The notes below the pieces were generated by a model. It ran no database searches and was not told the DNA's origin. It saw only the letters and a program-made list of their open reading frames with translations. A stretch of DNA of 64,000 nt from Channa striata (lineage: Eukaryota; Chordata; Actinopteri; Anabantiformes; Channidae): assembly GCA_033026295.1 (NCBI GenBank), contig CM065182.1, positions 5,456,001 through 5,520,000 on the forward strand, in the 5' to 3' direction. The position numbers were made by a program, and so were the translations under genes. Shown piece by piece: positions 59,741 through 64,000 of this stretch; position 1 is the stretch's first letter, and each line of letters starts with the position of its first letter.

Positions 59741-61901
59741 CTCTCACTATCTGCAAATGTAAACGTCTTTGAAAGTTCTTTGAAAAGTGAAAGTGAAAAG
59801 TGTCCAAGGAACTGAAGCCGTGTCGAAAATGTTGTGAAAATTGTCTATGAATTTGTGTATCAGTTGACTCAACTCGTATTTATTAGTTTCCCTTGTCTCC
59901 TCCTGAACATGGGTTTGACAGAAACGTTAAAAACCTGCAATTTGTTGGCCTTTTCAGAGATTGTGTTATCACTAGGTACAGTATGATGAAATATGGGTAA
60001 CTATTTATAAATCAAGGAAGTAAGATGCAGTATGAATAATTATTATATTTACTCAGATATTATGGGAAACAAACTAGAAACCGAACATGCAAACTCCTGT
60101 AAAGGCTGCAGCCAGATCTCCGACACCATATTATTATTAGTAGTAGTATTGAAATTATTGTTATTGTGATTATAATTGGTGACACAGGATCGGGGTAGTT
60201 AACAAACTGGCATTGTGCAACTCATAAACAAACCGATGTATTAGTAATGAATGATTTGTTTTCTGTCACAGCACAGCGGGGCCCGTGTAGATTGAAGTGA
60301 GGCGCCGTAACGAGCCAAGTTTTCTTTCAGTTTAACAAGAATCTACAGAATGTGTGTGAATATAACAACAGGAAGGGAATGCTCTCCGTTCATAATTTCT
60401 CCAAAGCTCATTAGGTGCTTTGCTTATTTTGTTCTCCAGGCTTTAGCCAGATGTTGTTTTCACAGCTGATACATGGCACACAGATGTTCTATTTAACAAG
60501 GTGACTCATTTGCTCACCTGGTAATCAGAGATGGAGAGACAGACAGACGGACACAGAGAGAGAGGGAGAGCGATCCCACTCACTTGTGCTTTTATGCAGG
60601 AGAGAAAGGGAGTGAAACAGAATCAGGTGACAAATCCTCAATTTGACGTAAATGAGTCATGGTGGTCTAAAGCTCCTGCATCTAAAAAAAGACCCCCCTT
60701 TCAAAACACCCCCCTCAAGAAAACGATGACGGACACATTGCTTAGAACGTATGCGGCACCATTTTTCCCTATTTTATGGTTTGATGAAGAAAAACTTGTT
60801 TGTGGGTGTTTCAAAGCAGCCGTTATCACACCTCTTATCGATTTTATGGACAGAATAAAACGATCTTCTGCCCAGGCAGGATGTCACAAAGCATTATTTT
60901 AAAACTCTGACAACTTTTCAGTGTTGCATAAACAACGGCAGAATCCCCCAGCGAATATACATGAAATAGTCAAGAAATGTCACAGCATTATTTTAAATCT
61001 GATCTATTCCCAGGATTGTAAATGAACCTAAATCTGGACATTTTACTCTTCCTAGATCGAAAACTTAAAATCTCATGGTTCATTATAACATACTGTAAAA
61101 TATGCTCATTGGAAAAACAACCTTGAAAAACAGGGCTCCCTTTATTTGTACAGTCATCTACACAATTTGAGCTCATCCAGTTTGTCATTATTAATACACA
61201 TCTTTTCAATTGCAAAGCCTAAAAAAGAAACACATGCACATTAAGGTAAAAAGATTATTCATCTTTCGGCCGCTCAGCAATGAAGAAATTTCATATTGAA
61301 AGAGAAAGAATAAAGTATCGTGTAGCTTGGTTAGTTGAACCCATCTTCCTTTAACTTCTTTGAGTTACTTTCTTATTTTTACGGGGCACCTTAAGTCATT
61401 CTTCTCCGTATCATCCAACGTCCTTCTCTACAGACACATTGTGTGCGCGTCACGGGTTCACGTGTTGCACACAGTGATTCGTGTGCTGATTTAGTTTAAT
61501 TTGCGGCTCTCGTCCCAGCTCATTTTTCTGCCGGCAATGCTGTCACCATGGATACGTGCCGTGTTGTGACCTTTCAGGGTCGACCTATGATGTGCTAAGT
61601 GATTGGTGTATACTAAGCACAGAGGATATGGCTTAGTCCAGGCTTGTCTTCACACAAAAGAAAGTAAAACGCACACACACTCACACACACAGATAAAGGC
61701 CAGTCCTGAAAACGTGATAGTTTGCGTGTAGTGACCAGGAAATTCAGATGAAAAATGCAAAACCTCCTGTTTCTACTCAATATCACTGTAATATCCAACT
61801 AAACAAAACACCAAGAATTCCAGTGATACACAGTTCCTAAAACTGAAGCCAAGTTTGGCCACAGTTGTAGAAAAAAAAACCCTCTGTTTAGCCAAAAGGC
61901 A

Positions 61902-61980
61902 AATAATAATGGTAATAATAATAATAATAATAAATAATAATAATAATAATAATAATAATAGTAATAATAATGGTAATAAT
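61902..61980. repeat. (AAT)n microsatellite
   Basis: About 25 AAT units with a few interruptions. Confidence 0.92.
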
Positions 61981-62009
61981 TCAAAGGGCATATCAAATAT
62001 GTTTTCCCC

Positions 62010-62085
62010 TAGTGGAGTTTTTTGTGTTCTCCTTGCATGCAGTTAGGTTATTAGGGGACTTTAAATTGCCTGTAGGTGTGAATTA
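62010..62085 (+). repeat. Interspersed repeat fragment (tRNA-headed family)
   Basis: GTGGAGTTTTTTGTGTTCTCC, GCATGCAGTTAGGTTATTAGG and TAAATTGCCTGTAGGTGTGAA match the body of the family in forward orientation, with an internal deletion. Confidence 0.65.
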
Positions 62086-63623
62086 TTACCTTAATAATAG
62101 TGAAATATTATCCCTCCAGAACTTTGTTGTTACCAAAATATTAGCCTCACTATTACCTCATTGTGTGAGAAATTACCCCTCCATTACTCTGTTAATGTCA
62201 AACTGTCATGTAAAGTGTTACCACAAACAAAACCTCCCTGGATATTAAAATCTCTCCAGTTAGAGCAGCTGGAGGCGGCAGCATGTTGTCTGCAAAGATG
62301 GCAGATGTTGTTTTAGAAAACACCAACCTTAGATTTCACAACAACTGCCTTATATCATTATAAATCAAATCGTCTTAAAGCTGCGTTTATCAATATAGTC
62401 ATATAAACTGTGGTTCAAATAACTATAACATGGACTTGATACATCCACAGAAAGATCTACTTAGCATGTTATTTTGTTTGTATTTATTTTTTTACTTTAT
62501 GCTTTTGCTTTGGAATTCAGCAGTTGAAAAGCTGCATATTTTTGATAGAAGTTGGCGTCCAAAAGGGAAGAGATTAAATATGTCTTAACATAATCACAAA
62601 ATAAAATCAACTCTGTAGGTTGTATACAAGCAGGAAAAAAATGACCCTAATAGCAGCTGTCACCCAATATTTAGAGAAAGAAACTCTGGAAAGGAGGAAG
62701 TTGTGGTGGATGGATGATTCAACAAAGCCGAGGACTTTCCCACAGGAGACACAAGTTCAAATCCAGCGTTAAACAAACTTTCTGTTGCTCACTTTAACAA
62801 GAAAAGTAGCTTTTTGAAACTTTAAACTGCCATGTTCAGCATTTTTTTATTGATTAGATAGAAAAAATTACACCTTCAGCCATTTGGCACCATTATATGA
62901 AATGGCATGAGCCATTTTGGTGCCTGGGACTAAAAGATGATGCAATTTCAACAAACACCTGCCTCCTTATTTGACAATTCATTTTTTCAACACGTCTTTG
63001 GGTAATTTGAGAAATGAGCTACGCTGAGGTGGGAGGACTTGCTGCAGCAGTCTGTAACTGTGTTCTCTCCGACTGAGGCTTTATTCGCATTGGCCGCTTT
63101 CTTTCACCTTCACAAATGTTTTCTCCATTACATCACTGCCTATATATAATACTTGGAAAATGAGAGGCTCTTGCAAAAGTTCAGTGCATTTCAGAGATCC
63201 AATAAAAGAAAAGCGGTGGGTGTTGGGACTATAGTCCTTTAAAAGGTTAAAAAACAAGAGAAAAACTGTGATTCATGTATATCAGTGAGTCAGTCCCCAA
63301 CTCAGCAGCGTCGGAAGTTGTCGGAGCAATTGAAAGATAGTAATAAAAATACTTGGGAAGCTCAGGAATATTTGTATTTATGTGCAGCTTTGTGAGCTCA
63401 AATAAGCCCAACGGTGCAATATGTTAGTCAGTTTTGGGGGGACTAAAGGGAAAATTAAATATACAAAGAAATTACACAACACAATTATGTAATTGGACAA
63501 AAATGTCCAATATACTTGCTCTATTACTTTATGTAAGTCATGATTTTTCCCTCCATATTCATGGAACCAAATGTCATACATTAGTGATCAAAGGCTGAGT
63601 GAGATTGATGCTGGGAAAAGCTG

Positions 63624-63688
63624 CTGGTGGTGGTGATGATGATGATGATGATGATGATGGTGGTTGTGGTTGTGGTGGCTGGGTGGAG
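63624..63688. repeat. (GAT)n/(GGT)n microsatellite
   Basis: GGTGGTG leads into about eight GAT units, then GGTTGTGGTTGTGGTGG. Confidence 0.88.
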
Positions 63689-64000
63689 GTCTGGGGGCAG
63701 GCCCACACATGCACGCATCGAAATAGGAAAACTCTGGGCTGATGGTTGTGTGATGTGATGAGTCACAACGTGGCAAAACTCACGCCAACTGAAACTTCAC
63801 ACCACAGTTTCCATCAAAGCATCAGAATACTTACTCATGCTTAACACGACCAGTTCCAACACATTCACACATTTCTTCGAATGTTGTGGATGGAATCAAA
63901 GGACCAAATCCCGGACTTTGACTCACACTCGGTTGTACTTAGTAAAAATAGTCATTGCATATCTTAAACCTGCTCCATAATAACTAACTGGGTTTGTGTT

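Larger units (their letters stand above)
50500..64000. other. 5' flank of nr3c1, no gene recognised
   Basis: 13.5 kb upstream of the promoter. It contains an L2 fragment (51,530-52,065), repeat pieces (52,565-52,660, 59,625-59,740, 62,010-62,085), a LINE tail (55,900-56,275), AAT and GAT microsatellites and a G9 run near 54,943. ORFs here are short, low-complexity or frame-random, and none shows a known domain. Distant enhancers of nr3c1 could lie here, but nothing in the sequence alone marks one. Confidence 0.7.

Noticed and set aside
60531..60902. 123-codon plus-strand ORF in the 5' flank
   Set aside because: Begins in a GA-rich low-complexity run and shows no known domain or splice context.

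Overview
The window is vertebrate nuclear DNA, most likely from a teleost fish, and it carries most of one split gene on the minus strand: the glucocorticoid receptor nr3c1. The case rests on conserved exons with canonical GT/AG borders. Fish origin is suggested by the repeat types (L2/Maui-like LINE fragments, a dead Tc1 transposase, tRNA-headed interspersed repeats, many CA/GT microsatellites) and by fish-like residues in the receptor. No bacterial operon, CRISPR array, tRNA or rRNA gene was seen.

Layout of nr3c1, read right to left. A CpG-rich promoter lies at about 49.4-50.5 kb. A noncoding exon 1 ends at 49,523. Exon 2 (46,660-47,933) carries the start codon and the whole N-terminal transactivation domain. 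A 31.8-kb intron 2 follows. Exon 3 (14,725-14,894) and exon 4 (7,566-7,682) encode the two zinc fingers. Exon 5 (4,297-4,566) encodes the hinge and the start of the ligand-binding domain. Exon 6 (956-1,100) encodes helices around the steroid pocket. Exons 7-9 lie beyond base 1, so the gene is cut by the window edge. The joined exons give 656 codons in one uninterrupted frame, with split codons Asn422, Gly479, Ala518, Gly608 and Glu656. With the usual C-terminal remainder the protein would be about 800 residues. The sequence CRFRKC in finger 2 marks it as GR rather than the mineralocorticoid receptor (CRLQKC).

Introns hold degraded transposon pieces: an L2 3' end at 1.8-2.6 kb, a Tc1 remnant at 6.2-6.9 kb, reverse transcriptase fragments at 18.1-18.6 and 26.4-27.0 kb, and a LINE tail with a tandem repeat at 34.7-34.8 kb. 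Two things in intron 2 are not explained by nr3c1 or by a repeat I recognise. One is a plus-strand stretch at 28.4-28.6 kb with CCAAT and TATA boxes followed by a small ORF with an LXXLL motif. The other is a poly(A)-tailed, possibly retrocopied sequence at 45.3-45.8 kb with a 97-codon ORF.

From 50.5 kb to the end (13.5 kb) lies 5' flank. I see no convincing gene there, only an L2 fragment (51.5-52.1 kb), a tRNA-headed repeat (52.6 kb), a LINE tail containing a perfect 21-bp inverted repeat (about 56.0 kb), further repeat fragments and microsatellites.

All calls are by eye. Splice sites are inferred from consensus, family exon lengths and reading frame, without transcript data.
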